NCBI GenBank assembly: GCA_963789225.1
Contig: CAWBKD010000021.1
Span: 62,001 to 126,000 of the forward strand
Reading direction: 5' to 3'
Length of the DNA: 64,000 nt
Source of the DNA: Palsa-504 sp963789225
GTDB taxonomy: Bacteria > Actinomycetota > Actinomycetes > Streptosporangiales > Streptosporangiaceae
The notes under the pieces are model-generated. The model saw only the letters and a list, made by a program, of their open reading frames with translations. It was not told the DNA's origin and ran no database searches. The first letter of the stretch is position 1; the number at the start of each line of letters is the position of its first letter. The translations under genes were made by a program, and so were the position numbers. Below are positions 24,719 to 33,171 of this stretch, piece by piece.

Positions 24719-25423
24719 CTAGCCCATCGGGTAGCGCCGGAAGCCTACGGCGTAGTCGCACCCGGCGCCGAGGCCGATGAACCCGGACATGTTCCGCAGG
24801 AACTCGTCGGGGTCAAAGTCGCCGCCCAGGCCCTCGAGGTAGGCGCGGTGCTCGCGCAGCGACGCGATCCCCGCGTCGAGGGTGTCGGTGACGTCGACGA
24901 AGTAGTTCGGCTCGCCGACCGCGGCCACGTACGCGTCCCTGATGCTGGTGCAGGGCGGCCCGGCCTCGGGGAAGACCCACCCGTTGGCCGCGTCCCGGCA
25001 GGCGTCGAGCACGGCGAGCCCGACGGCGCGATGGTCGGCGTGGTTGATCGGCCCCTCCTCGCCCCAGGTCAGGTCGAAGCTCATCGTGATCACGACCTCG
25101 GGCTGCAGCCTGCGGAACGCGGCGGCCAGATCGCGCCGCAGGGGCACCCCGTACTCCACGAGCCCGTCGGGATGGTCGAGGAACGCGACCGTGTCCACGC
25201 CCACCACCCTCGCGCTGCGCAGTTCCTCCTGGATCCGCAGCGGCCCGGTCTGGTCGGGAGGCATCCCCGCGATGCCCGCCTCCCCCTTGGTGGCGAGCAG
25301 GTAGCCGACCTTCTTGCCCTGCCCGGTCCAGCGGGCCACGGCGGCGGCGACGCCGTACTCCAGGTCGTCGGGGTGAGCGACGACCGCGACGGCCCGTTCC
25401 CAGTCCTCCGGCATCGGCTTCAT
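24719..25423 (-). CDS. PIG-L / LmbE-family zinc deacetylase
   Basis: 234 residues. The zinc motif AHPDDLEYG (about 16-24) and the later HADHRAVGLAVLDA (about 126-139) are the two metal-binding signatures of the family that includes MshB and GlcNAc-inositol deacetylases. WTGQGKKVGYLLATKGEAG and PDQTGPLRIQEELRSA are standard family blocks. It removes an acetyl group from an N-acetylated sugar or antibiotic; the substrate is not evident here. It is preceded by a methyltransferase gene in the same direction, with a hairpin in between. Confidence 0.92.
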   Translation of the reverse strand: MKPMPEDWERAVAVVAHPDDLEYGVAAAVARWTGQGKKVGYLLATKGEAGIAGMPPDQTGPLRIQEELRSARVVGVDTVAFLDHPDGLVEYGVPLRRDLAAAFRRLQPEVVITMSFDLTWGEEGPINHADHRAVGLAVLDACRDAANGWVFPEAGPPCTSIRDAYVAAVGEPNYFVDVTDTLDAGIASLREHRAYLEGLGGDFDPDEFLRNMSGFIGLGAGCDYAVGFRRYPMG

Positions 25424-25458
25424 CCGGCCCAGCCCTCCTAGATACCCAGCAAGCAGGC

Positions 25459-25488
25459 AGCCGGGCCAGGCTATCTCACTAGCCGGCT
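25459..25488. terminator. Hairpin at the 3' end of the methyltransferase gene
   Basis: AGCCGG (25459-25464) pairs with CCGGCT (25483-25488) over an 18-base loop spanning the stop codon; the stem is short and has no T run. Confidence 0.3.
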
Positions 25489-26255
25489 GGCTTCTCCCAG
25501 ACCGAGACGTGCTGGCGGCTCTCGGCGGTGAACGGCTCCCGGTTCCACCCGCCCCAGCGTGCCTGCAGCCGCAGCCCGGCGAGCCGGGCCATCAGGTCGA
25601 GTTCGGCCGGCCAGACATACCGGAATGGAATCGAGAAGTATTCGCCCCGGCCGTCTTCCACCGTGAAGTAGTTCGAGGTCAACGCCTGCGTGGCCACGTC
25701 GTAGATGTCGAACGCACAGCCCGTCGGGCCGACCTCCCACATCACTGCGGTCTCGCCGGGCGGCAGCCTGCGAAGATCGGGGATCCCGACCTCGACAACG
25801 AAACAGCCGCCCGGCTCCAGGTGGGCGGCGACGTTGCCAAAGCAGGCCACCTGCGCGTCCTGCGTCGTCAGGTTCATGATCGTGTTGAAGACTAGGTAGG
25901 CGAGGCGGAACGTCCCCGCCACGCGCGTCGTCTCGAAATCGCCGATCGTCACGTCGATCGCGTCGCCGCCCGGCTTGGCGCGCAGCCGGGCCACCATCGC
26001 CTGGGACAGGTCGATGCCGTGGACCGGGACGCCCCGCCGGGCCAGTGGCAGCGCGACGCGCCCGGTCCCGATGCCGAGTTCCAGGGCCCGGCCGCCGTGC
26101 GCCAGTTCCGCCAGGACGCCGACCGTCTCGTCCAGCACGTCCGGCTCGAACCTGTCCCTGCACGATTCGTCGTACCCCGCCGCGACGCGTTCGCCGAAAT
26201 ACCCGTCCTCATCGTCCACGGCCCGGACGGTACCCCGGAAATGCCTGCGGCGCAC
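25479..26255 (-). CDS. Class I SAM-dependent methyltransferase
   Basis: About 258 residues. The SAM-binding motif I is ALELGIGTGRVALPLARRG, with an acidic motif II in VHGIDLSQAMVARLRAK and motif III at LAYLVFNTIMNL; YFGERVAAGYDESCRDRFEPDVLD precedes them. The acceptor is unknown. I chose GTG 26255 because GAAGGA stands seven bases upstream; GTG 26219 (VDDEDGYFGE) would agree better with the start of the conserved part. Immediately upstream is an AT-rich stretch. Confidence 0.88.
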   Translation of the reverse strand: MRRRHFRGTVRAVDDEDGYFGERVAAGYDESCRDRFEPDVLDETVGVLAELAHGGRALELGIGTGRVALPLARRGVPVHGIDLSQAMVARLRAKPGGDAIDVTIGDFETTRVAGTFRLAYLVFNTIMNLTTQDAQVACFGNVAAHLEPGGCFVVEVGIPDLRRLPPGETAVMWEVGPTGCAFDIYDVATQALTSNYFTVEDGRGEYFSIPFRYVWPAELDLMARLAGLRLQARWGGWNREPFTAESRQHVSVWEKPAG

Positions 26256-26445
26256 GCCGTTTTCCTTCGAAGGTAAATTCGAGGACAAAATCGAACGGAA
26301 AGAAACCGCGTAGTGAATTGCCGGTGCCAGTGCCCGCTAAAGGACCACAGGAAATCGGTGGTGAGGACGCTGCGGAGCATTGATGACACGCCGTGTGACC
26401 TGGACATCTGTTGCGTGAGGGCATCAAAGGGGGAGCATTAGCGCT

Positions 26446-26913
26446 GTGCAGACAATCCTGGAAAGGAAGGCCACGCCAATGCTCCCGGAGCCGACCATAC
26501 CAAAGCCGCCGGCTACCGCACCGGCTCTACCGCAGCAGCTGGTGATGACCCCGCTGTTCTGCGTGCCTGACAGCGACGAATCCGATGTGGCCCCGCCACC
26601 CGGGCGCCGGTCCGACCGCCCGCCGGGGCGCCCGGGCCGGCGCACCACCTCGCGCGTCCCGGCGGGCCGCACGGTCCGCGGCGGCCTGACCCCGGAGTCC
26701 GGAGCCCGTAAGGACCCGGCGGATCTGCTGGCCGTCACCGCCCAGCGGCTCAGGAAGGCGCTGGCGCGCAGCTTCCTCCGCTATGGCCTCGCCGGCGATC
26801 TGGAGACCGCCGTGCACGCCGCCATGAACGTCGTCGAGCCGGTGCTGGAGGCCAGGGACACCGAAATCCTGCGCCTGCGCAGGCTGGTGTCCCCGCGGAT
26901 CTCCCGCAGATAA
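26446..26913 (+). CDS. Small basic protein of unknown function
   Basis: 155 residues from GTG 26446, or 144 from ATG 26479, which has GGAAGG nine bases upstream. The first 80 residues are Pro/Arg-rich and probably disordered; the last 70 (DPADLLAVTAQRLRKALARSFLRYG to RRLVSPRISRR) look like amphipathic helices. No family is recognised. Its 3' end overlaps the convergent dehydrogenase frame by about 130 bases. The AT-rich region upstream (26256-26330) could hold its promoter. Confidence 0.5.
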   Translation: MQTILERKATPMLPEPTIPKPPATAPALPQQLVMTPLFCVPDSDESDVAPPPGRRSDRPPGRPGRRTTSRVPAGRTVRGGLTPESGARKDPADLLAVTAQRLRKALARSFLRYGLAGDLETAVHAAMNVVEPVLEARDTEILRLRRLVSPRISRR

Positions 26914-27923
26914 CTCCCCGCAGATAACCGGGACTCCGCCAGGTGCATCCGGATGACGGAGTCGATGTCCGGGTCGGGTGTCAGGCCCAGCCGCGACGCC
27001 CGGTCGGCCCGGATCCTGGCGGGCCAGGTCGCAAACATCCGCGAAACCCCCGGGTCGGGGACCCAGTCGATCAGCGAGCTGACCTGTGGCCCGGCTATCC
27101 GCTCCAGCGCGGCGGCCATCTCCGCCACGGAGACGGTGAGCGCGGGCATGGTCACCGCGGTTCGGCCGCCCCAGGCCTGGCCTGACGACGTGCCGCCGCG
27201 CAGCAGCGCGGCAACGGCCTTGGCCGGCGAGGCGAGCGCCACCTCGGTGCCCGGATCGACCGGGCACACCGCCTGCTGGCCGGCGAGCGGTTCCCTGATG
27301 ATGCCCGACAGGAAGCCGGACGCCGCCGCGTTGGGCCGCCCCGGGCGGACGCTGACGGTCATCAGGCGCAGGGCCCGCCCATCCAGGAAGCCCTTGCGCG
27401 TGTAGTCGGCCAGCAATTGCTCGCAGATGAACTTCTGCGCGCCGTAGCTGGTCTGCGGGTTGGGCAGGGTCTGATCCTCGATGACGGGCGGGAGCGGGTG
27501 CTCCTGGGAACCCCCGAAGACGGCGACCGAACTGGCGAACACCACCATCGGAACGGTCCCCAGCGCGCGGCAGGCCGCGAGCAGCGCCTCGGTGGCGCGC
27601 AGGTTCGCCCGCAGGCCGAGGTCGAAATCCGCCTCGCATTCCCCGCTCACCGCCGCGGCCAGATGGAAGATCACCTCCGCACCGGCCAGCACGTCGCGCC
27701 CGGCCGCCACGGGTTCGAGGAGCTCGGCCAGGTCGCCGCGGACCTCCGTCACCCGCGCGTCGGCGGCCAGGTCGGACGGCACGGGGGCGCGGTCGATGAG
27801 CGTCACGCGGGACAGCGGGCGCGCCCCGCCGCCCGCGACGTCCAGCGAGCCCGTCGCCAGGAGTTCCCTGGCCAGCCTCGCGCCCAGGAAGCCGGCCCCG
27901 CCCGTGATCACCACGTTCACCAT
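26781..27923 (-). CDS. D-erythronate dehydrogenase-like (DenD) NAD-dependent epimerase/dehydrogenase
   Basis: 380 residues of the extended SDR type. NAD-binding MVNVVITGGAGFLGARLARELL starts at ATG 27923, which has GGAGG upstream. VIFHLAAAVSGECEADFDLGLRANLRATEALL, FASSVAVFGG, the catalytic YGAQK and RALRLMTVSVRPGRPNAAASGFLSGIIREPLAG agree with DenD, which oxidises D-erythronate or related sugar acids. Family members end near IDSVIRMHLAES; here the frame runs about 37 residues further, with low-complexity Ser/Arg sequence antisense to the small protein gene, across a short direct repeat (26896-26922). The natural stop has probably been lost or moved. I see no other tetronate catabolism genes nearby. 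Confidence 0.85.
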   Translation of the reverse strand: MVNVVITGGAGFLGARLARELLATGSLDVAGGGARPLSRVTLIDRAPVPSDLAADARVTEVRGDLAELLEPVAAGRDVLAGAEVIFHLAAAVSGECEADFDLGLRANLRATEALLAACRALGTVPMVVFASSVAVFGGSQEHPLPPVIEDQTLPNPQTSYGAQKFICEQLLADYTRKGFLDGRALRLMTVSVRPGRPNAAASGFLSGIIREPLAGQQAVCPVDPGTEVALASPAKAVAALLRGGTSSGQAWGGRTAVTMPALTVSVAEMAAALERIAGPQVSSLIDWVPDPGVSRMFATWPARIRADRASRLGLTPDPDIDSVIRMHLAESRLSAGSYLREIRGDTSLRRRRISVSLASSTGSTTFMAACTAVSRSPARP

Positions 27924-28094
27924 GGCGCCTCCGTCGTGATCGCGCGCGGCACAGCGACATTCCCGGCCATGAGCTCTCAGACTGCCACGAGCCGCCCCGG
28001 CTGGCGAGCGCCACGCGGGCGGCGGGATCGCCCAATGTCCGCGCGAGGTCTCGAAATGGCGGAGAATAGCCTGTGCTGCGAAGGGCGGTAGGGC

Positions 28095-28586
28095 ATGCAA
28101 CCAGGGCCAGGGCCGCAGTGGTGGCCGCTGAAACGCCAGGACAGCCACGTGGCTCAGCAGATGGTGGAGCGGGCCGCCGAGCTGGCTAGGGATTCCCATG
28201 CGCGAACCCGGCACGCCGCGGTACTGATGCGCGACGAGAGCCTGCTCGCCTGGGGAACCAACGGGGTGCCGTTTCCCGGAGAGGATCACTGCCACTGCAA
28301 GTTCCCCGAGTTCGGCCACCACGACCAGTGCCGGACCCACGCGGAGCAGCGGGCGATCACGCTAGCTCGCGAGGGCGACGGCTGGCGGATGCTGCAGGGC
28401 GCGAAGCTGATTTACGTGCGGCTCGAGCCGGACGACTCGGTGCGGCGCGAGGAACCTCACTTCTGCGCCCGCTGCAGCCGCCTGGCCCTGTCCCTGGGCG
28501 TGGCGGAATGGATCTTCGCCCTGTCAGAGGGCCTGGTCGCCTACTCCTCGGCTGATTACGACCGGGTCGCCACCATCAGGTGGTAG
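28095..28586 (+). CDS. Cytidine/deoxycytidylate deaminase-like zinc protein
   Basis: 163 residues of the CDA fold. H-A-E of the active site is in QCRTHAEQRAITLA (about 80-90) and the second metal motif is HFCARCSRLAL (about 123-133), spaced like dCMP deaminases. The usual P-C-x-x-C is H-F-C-A-R-C, so the first Pro is changed. A His/Cys-rich stretch (DHCHCKFPEFGHHDQC) lies just before the HAE motif and could bind a second metal. The substrate cannot be named. Its last 63 bases overlap the convergent MOSC gene. Confidence 0.8.
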   Translation: MQPGPGPQWWPLKRQDSHVAQQMVERAAELARDSHARTRHAAVLMRDESLLAWGTNGVPFPGEDHCHCKFPEFGHHDQCRTHAEQRAITLAREGDGWRMLQGAKLIYVRLEPDDSVRREEPHFCARCSRLALSLGVAEWIFALSEGLVAYSSADYDRVATIRW

Positions 28587-29135
28587 CGGGACCTTCGCGG
28601 CCAGGTCACCAAGCCGGACGGTGCCCGGAACCACCACGCGCGTATTCATCCCGCGCATCCGCAACTGCCGGCCGATCCGGCCGTTGACGAAGCGCATCGC
28701 CTCGCCGCCGAAGCGCTCGACGAACTTCGCGCAACCGGTGTGCGGGGCCTCGCTGACCCGGAGCACGACCTGGCCCACCGCGAGCAAGCTCCCCGCCGGG
28801 AGGTTGTCGACGGACAGGTCCAGGTCGAGGTAGAGCTGATCGCCGCACAGCGCCATCCGCTCGGTCCCGCCCGCGACCAGCTCGGCCACCCTGGCGTTCA
28901 TCACCGTGATCTGCTTGTCCGGGTCCGCCGATCCGTCCGGCGTTCTCGAGCTGCCGCGGGCGAGCCAGTTATCGCCCGCGAGCCCCGTTTCCGGGCTCAG
29001 GACCGCCTCGGCCAGCACCTCGCGCTCCTCCACCGTCGGCCTCCGGACGATCAGCACGAGCCTGCCGCCGTCGGGCGGCGCACCGCGGATCCGGTCCAGC
29101 CCGGCCATCAGGCGCTCCTGCGAGAGATGCTCCAT
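28524..29135 (-). CDS. MOSC domain protein
   Basis: 203 residues from ATG 29135, with AGGAG upstream. MOSC features include GLAGDNWLARG near 60, then QITVMNARVAELVAGG, a beta-barrel core (GDQLYLDLDLSVDNLPAGSLLAVGQVVLRVSEAPHTGC, with the conserved Cys) and FVNGRIGRQLRMRGMNTRVVVPG. MOSC domains are thought to bind or transfer sulfur or act with molybdenum cofactor; this one stands alone and is a small single-domain member. It could serve a nitro- or N-hydroxyl-reducing system, but no partner is adjacent. Confidence 0.88.
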   Translation of the reverse strand: MEHLSQERLMAGLDRIRGAPPDGGRLVLIVRRPTVEEREVLAEAVLSPETGLAGDNWLARGSSRTPDGSADPDKQITVMNARVAELVAGGTERMALCGDQLYLDLDLSVDNLPAGSLLAVGQVVLRVSEAPHTGCAKFVERFGGEAMRFVNGRIGRQLRMRGMNTRVVVPGTVRLGDLAAKVPLPPDGGDPVVISRGVGDQAL

Positions 29136-29294
29136 GAACCAATTCTCCTGTATTGGCCGACTTCGATGCCCGGGCAGGATCGACGCATGACGATCGCCTA
29201 CCTGGTCCAGCACGTGCCCGCCGGCGGGGAGTCGTCGCGGCAGGCGGGGGCGCGGCTGCTGGCCTTCCTGGCTGACCTCCGCCTGCGGCTTGCG

Positions 29295-30854
29295 CTATCC
29301 GACCTGGGCGGTGCGCCCGGCCCAGTAGGGGGCGCGGAGCTGGCGCTTGAGGAGCTTGCCCGATCCGGTGCGCGGCAGCTCGTCGGTGAAGTCCACCGAC
29401 CGCGGCACCTTGTAACTGGCCAGGTGCTCGCGGGCGAACGCGGTGATCTCCTCGCCGGTCAGCGACGATCCAGGTGACCGAACCACCGTGGCGTGCACGG
29501 CCTCGCCCCACTCGTCCGACGGGATCCCGAACACCGCCACGTCGTAGATCTCGGGGTGCTGCTCCAGCGCGGCCTCGATCTCGGCCGGGTAGATGTTCAT
29601 CCCGCCGGAGATGATCATGTCGCTCTTGCGGTCGCAGATGTACAGGTAGCCCTCGTCGTCCCAGTACGCGATGTCACCGACGGTGTGGAAGTCGCCGCGG
29701 CTGTTGGACTCATAGCCTGCGTCGTTCTTGTAATAGGTGTCGAACACGACCTTGGACCGCACGAAGACCTCACCGGCATGCTCAGGCCCGGTACCGGTGA
29801 CCTTGTTCCCGTCGTCGTCGAGGAGCGTGATCTCGATCAGCGGGGCCGGCTTGCCGCAGGATCCTGGCTTGCGCATCTGGTCCGCGGGCAGCAGCACCGT
29901 GTCCACGCCGAGTTCGGTCGACCCGTAGACCTCGAACAGCGACTCGGGCGGGAAATCCGCCACGTACTGCTGCTTGAGCGCGTAGCTCCACGGCGCCGCG
30001 TTGGCCACCATCACGCGCATGCAGGAGCGGTCGTAGCGGTCCTTGACCTCCTGCGGCAGCGCGCAGATCATCCGGACCAGCGCGGGCGCGGAGAACGTCG
30101 AGCTCACCTTGTACTTGTCCACGAGGCGCAGCCAGTCCTCGGCGTCGAACTTGCGCTGCACGACGATCGTCTGGCCGAACAGCAGGCCGGCGCCCATGAA
30201 CGCGCTGGGCCCGCTGTGGTACAGCGGGCCGGAGGTGATGTAGATGTCGTCCGGCCGGTAGCCGAACAGCATCAGCAGGGCGCCCATGACTTCCGGATCC
30301 GGCGGGCCGCCCCGGACCGCGCCCTTCGGCCTGCCGGTGGTGCCTGAGGTGTAGATCATCGCCCCGCCGGTGCCCACCGCGTCCCCGACGTCGGGCACGC
30401 GGGCCGGCGCGGAAGCGATGTCGGCGTCGGTCAGCAAGCCGTCCGGGGCGGGACCGCCAACCGCGATGATGTGCCGGACCTTCGCCATCCGGTCGCGGAG
30501 CGCCGCGAACATGGGCGCGTGCTCGTAGTCCACGTAAGCGATCTCGGCGTCACTGTGGTCGATGATGTAGAGCGCCTCCTCCGGCGTCAGCCGGTAGTTC
30601 AGCGGAACGGCGATCGCCCCGATCTTCCTGGCGGCGCTCATGATCGCCAGCACCTCGGGCGAGTTCGGCCCGCACCACAGGATCTTCCGGCCCGGCCCGG
30701 CCCCCAGGGACAGCAACAGGTTCGCGACCCGGTTCGACCGCGCCTCAAGCTCGGCGTACGTCCACATGACGACGGTCCCGTCCGGCCTGTCGTCGATGAC
30801 GCCCGGCTTGTCCGGCTGGCTCTGCGCGTAGATCGAAAGGATGTCGTCCGGCAT
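29295..30854 (-). CDS. AMP-dependent acyl-CoA synthetase/ligase
   Basis: 519 residues of the ANL family. The AMP-binding motif is MIYTSGTTGRPKGAV (about 165-180), followed by FEVYGSTELG, GDIAYWDDEGYLYICDRKSDMIISGGMNIYPAEIEAAL, and the catalytic Lys near the end in PRTGSGKLLKRQL. The order matches long- or medium-chain fatty acid and aromatic-acid CoA ligases; side-chain specificity cannot be read. It activates a carboxylate with ATP and CoA. Nothing nearby identifies the acid. Confidence 0.94.
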   Translation of the reverse strand: MPDDILSIYAQSQPDKPGVIDDRPDGTVVMWTYAELEARSNRVANLLLSLGAGPGRKILWCGPNSPEVLAIMSAARKIGAIAVPLNYRLTPEEALYIIDHSDAEIAYVDYEHAPMFAALRDRMAKVRHIIAVGGPAPDGLLTDADIASAPARVPDVGDAVGTGGAMIYTSGTTGRPKGAVRGGPPDPEVMGALLMLFGYRPDDIYITSGPLYHSGPSAFMGAGLLFGQTIVVQRKFDAEDWLRLVDKYKVSSTFSAPALVRMICALPQEVKDRYDRSCMRVMVANAAPWSYALKQQYVADFPPESLFEVYGSTELGVDTVLLPADQMRKPGSCGKPAPLIEITLLDDDGNKVTGTGPEHAGEVFVRSKVVFDTYYKNDAGYESNSRGDFHTVGDIAYWDDEGYLYICDRKSDMIISGGMNIYPAEIEAALEQHPEIYDVAVFGIPSDEWGEAVHATVVRSPGSSLTGEEITAFAREHLASYKVPRSVDFTDELPRTGSGKLLKRQLRAPYWAGRTAQVG

Positions 30855-30917
30855 CGCACCTGTCCCTCAAGAAGTCGCCGCCATGGCCAATCTACGGAAC
30901 TGGTGCCGGCGGGGCCA

Positions 30918-30935
30918 GAGGGCCGCCAGGCCCTC
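30918..30935 (-). terminator. Stem-loop at the end of the small acidic protein gene
   Basis: GAGGGCC (30918-30924) and GGCCCTC (30929-30935) form a perfect 7-base stem with a 4-base loop that reaches the stop codon of the gene at 30934. No T run, as is common in actinomycetes. Confidence 0.5.
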
Positions 30936-31227
30936 AGCTCTCGGCGGGCCGGAAATGGGTCATGATCCCGCGTGCGTAGTAGCCCTCCCAGGGTTCGCCG
31001 GGAGCCTCGGCCGTGTGCTGCTTGTCGAGGGTGACAAGCAGGTAGATCAGCTCGCTGCGGACGGGCTTGACGCCCAGCAGGTCGGGCAGCTCGGACAGGT
31101 TGATCAGCCACCACGCGTACCAGGAGGCCCAGTCGTCGTCGTCCCCGTCGACGATGCGGAACACCCGATGGTGGGTCTCGCCTGCCTCGTGCAGCAGGTC
31201 GCTGATCCGCTCCAGGGTCTCGGTCAT
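30934..31227 (-). CDS. Conserved small acidic protein of unknown function
   Basis: 97 residues, Trp- and Asp-rich in the middle (VDGDDDDWASWYAWWLINLSELPDLLG), ending with EGYYARGIMTHF. Sequences of this type occur widely in actinomycetes as hypothetical proteins. The start ATG 31227 has GGGAGG nearby and overlaps the stop of a tiny membrane protein gene (ATGA), so the two are coupled. No function is evident. Confidence 0.75.
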   Translation of the reverse strand: MTETLERISDLLHEAGETHHRVFRIVDGDDDDWASWYAWWLINLSELPDLLGVKPVRSELIYLLVTLDKQHTAEAPGEPWEGYYARGIMTHFRPAES

Positions 31228-31424
31228 GTCGGCCTCCCGTCAGCGCCTAGCCGGAGATGGCCACGGCGACCGGATAGTTCCCCAACCGTTACCGGCGCGA
31301 AGACGTGCCCGGTGGCGGTGTCGATCAGTGAGATCAGACCAGCGTAGCTATCCACGACCACGGCGGTGGACAACAGCAGGACGGCGGGGATGCTGACACG
31401 CAGGAACCGGCCGGATGCGATCAT
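31224..31424 (-). CDS. Tiny membrane protein
   Basis: 66 residues starting at ATG 31424; one helix (VSIPAVLLLSTAVVVDSYAGLISLI) near the N-terminus, then a short tail with VFAPVTVGELSG. It overlaps the next gene by ATGA, an arrangement expected of a real operon, and the CGCTCGTTCGG element is 8-24 bases upstream. I do not recognise a family; the tail may be a truncation product. Confidence 0.5.
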   Translation of the reverse strand: MIASGRFLRVSIPAVLLLSTAVVVDSYAGLISLIDTATGHVFAPVTVGELSGRRGHLRLGADGRPT

Positions 31425-31431
31425 CAAGACC

Positions 31432-31448
31432 TACTTACCGAACGAGCG
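31432..31448 (-). promoter_or_regulatory. Repeated promoter-like element, copy D (divergent form)
   Basis: Leftward this reads CGCTCGTTCGGTAAGTA: the 11-base word of copies A and C followed by TAAGTA in place of GATAAT/CATAAT. It lies 8 bases before the tiny membrane protein gene. Confidence 0.4.
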
Positions 31449-31565
31449 ATGTGTTACGTCACGACGGTAGGGAGCCCGCACCCCTCGCCTCCACCGTCAC
31501 AACAGAAACTCTCGCCGGCCAGCCGGTGAACGCCGGTCGCCCGCGGCGACTACGAGAGGAAAGAC

Positions 31566-32330
31566 ATGACCACGGTGCTTGACCGCTTCCGCCTCGACGA
31601 CAAGGTCGCGATCGTGACCGGGGCCTCTTCGGGCCTCGGCGTGGCGTTCGCTAAGGCGCTGGCCGAGGCGGGGGCAGACCTCGTGCTCGCGGCGCGGCGC
31701 GCGGAGCGCCTCGAGGCGACGCGCGAGGTGGTCGAGCAGGCCGGCCGGCGTGCCATTACGGTCGCCGCCGACATGGCCCTGCCGGAGAACGCCACGGCCG
31801 TCGTCGAGGTCGCGGTGAGGGAGTTCGGGCATGTCGATGTGCTCGTCAACAACGCGGGGAAGGGGACCGCGGTGCCGGCCACGCGGGAGACGCCCGCGCA
31901 GTTCCGCGAGGTCATCGACATCAACCTGAACGGCTGCTACTGGATGGCTCAGGCCTGTGGTCGCGTCATGCAGCCCGGCAGCGCGATCATCAACATCGCC
32001 AGCGTCGCCGGGCTCGCGAGCGGCGGCCTCCCGCAGGCGGCCTATTCGGCGAGCAAGGCCGGCCTGATCGGACTGACGCGTGACCTCGCCGTCCAGTGGA
32101 CAGGACGCAAGGGCATCCGCGTCGTAGCGGTCGCGCCCGGCTACTTCCCGTCGGAGATGACGGACCAGTTCCCCGAGGGGTACCTCGAGAGCCAGCTGCC
32201 GCGCGTGCCCGCCGGCCGGCCCGGTGACCCGGAGGAACTCGCGGCTACCGTCGTCTTCCTCGCCAGCCCGGCCGCCGGCTACATCACCGCCACCACGCTG
32301 GTCGTTGACGGCGGCCTGACGGCGCTGTGA
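31566..32330 (+). CDS. Short-chain dehydrogenase/reductase
   Basis: 254 residues of the classical SDR type. NAD(P)-binding VTGASSGLGVAFAKAL (about 17-32), NNAGKGT (about 94), catalytic Ser in INIASVAGLAS, and YSASKAG (Tyr/Lys near 160). The ARRAERL following the second strand favours NADP(H). The C-terminal VVFLASPAAGYITATTLVVDGGLTAL is standard. RBS GAGGAAAG precedes ATG 31566. No neighbour identifies the substrate. Confidence 0.93.
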   Translation: MTTVLDRFRLDDKVAIVTGASSGLGVAFAKALAEAGADLVLAARRAERLEATREVVEQAGRRAITVAADMALPENATAVVEVAVREFGHVDVLVNNAGKGTAVPATRETPAQFREVIDINLNGCYWMAQACGRVMQPGSAIINIASVAGLASGGLPQAAYSASKAGLIGLTRDLAVQWTGRKGIRVVAVAPGYFPSEMTDQFPEGYLESQLPRVPAGRPGDPEELAATVVFLASPAAGYITATTLVVDGGLTAL

Positions 32331-32340
32331 TGGTGCGGCG

Positions 32341-33171
32341 TCAGCTGGCCCGGCGGTAGGCGCGGACCGCCAGCGGCACGAACACGACGAAGATCCCCGC
32401 CAGCCAGAGGAGGCTCTTCACCAGGTTAGCCTCGATGGGGCCGCCGATGGCCATCGCACGCATCGTGTCGATGATGATGCTGACCGGCTGGTTCTTGGCG
32501 AAGGCCTGCAGCCAGCCCGGCATCGTCGCGATCGGCACAAACGCGGAGCTGAGGAACGTCAGCGGGAAGACCCAGATCAGCCCGAACGCCTGGACCGATT
32601 CCTCGTCGCCGATGGCCAGGCCGGTCCAGGCGCTGATGCAGCAGATCGCCAGGCCGAACACGGTGGCGAGCACCACCATGGCCACGGCGGGAAACACGCC
32701 GTTGGAGAAGCGGAACCCGACCGCGTAGCCCACGGCGATGAGGACCAGGATCGTGATGAACATCCGCAAGGTGTCGGCGACCAGGCGCCCGGCCAGGACC
32801 GCCGACCGGGCCATGGGCATCGACTTCAGCCGGTCGATCACGCCCTTCTTCAGTTCCTGCGCCAGCGCGATCGCGGTCGCGAACGAGGCGAACCCGGCGG
32901 TCTGGCCGATGATCCCCGGCATCAGGAAGTCGACGTAGCCGCCCTGGCTGGCGACCTTGATCGCGCCGCCGAACACGTAACGGAACAGCAGGACGAACAT
33001 CACCGGCTGGACCAGCGTGAACATCAGGTAGGCCGGAATCCGCATCCACACGATCAGGTTCCGCCGCGTGATGGTGAGCGTATCGGTTACCGCCCAGCCG
33101 GCCCTGACGCGCAGGCTCGGGGTGCCTGCGGAGCCGGAGCCGACGCCCGCGGCGCCCACGGCCGCAGTCAC
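32341..33171 (-). CDS. ABC-2 type export permease (DrrB-like)
   Basis: 276 residues with about six helices, beginning with a typical DrrB start TLTITRRNLIVWMRIPAYLMFTLVQPVMFVLLFRYVFGG, then YVDFLMPGI and ELKKGVIDRLKSMPMARSAVLAGRLVADTLR, and finally FPLTFLSSAFVPIATMPGWLQAFAKNQPVSIIIDTMRAM. Together with the ATPase ahead of it, overlapping by ATGA, it should form a daunorubicin-type exporter. Cargo unknown. The gene ends 11 bases after the convergent SDR gene. Confidence 0.93.
   Translation of the reverse strand: MTAAVGAAGVGSGSAGTPSLRVRAGWAVTDTLTITRRNLIVWMRIPAYLMFTLVQPVMFVLLFRYVFGGAIKVASQGGYVDFLMPGIIGQTAGFASFATAIALAQELKKGVIDRLKSMPMARSAVLAGRLVADTLRMFITILVLIAVGYAVGFRFSNGVFPAVAMVVLATVFGLAICCISAWTGLAIGDEESVQAFGLIWVFPLTFLSSAFVPIATMPGWLQAFAKNQPVSIIIDTMRAMAIGGPIEANLVKSLLWLAGIFVVFVPLAVRAYRRAS

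Noticed and set aside
29187..29294. Frame beginning MTIAYLVQHVPAGGE before the acyl-CoA synthetase end, resembling the start of histidine phosphatases
   Set aside because: Only about eight residues match, the catalytic RHG is absent, and the frame soon enters antisense of the synthetase gene.
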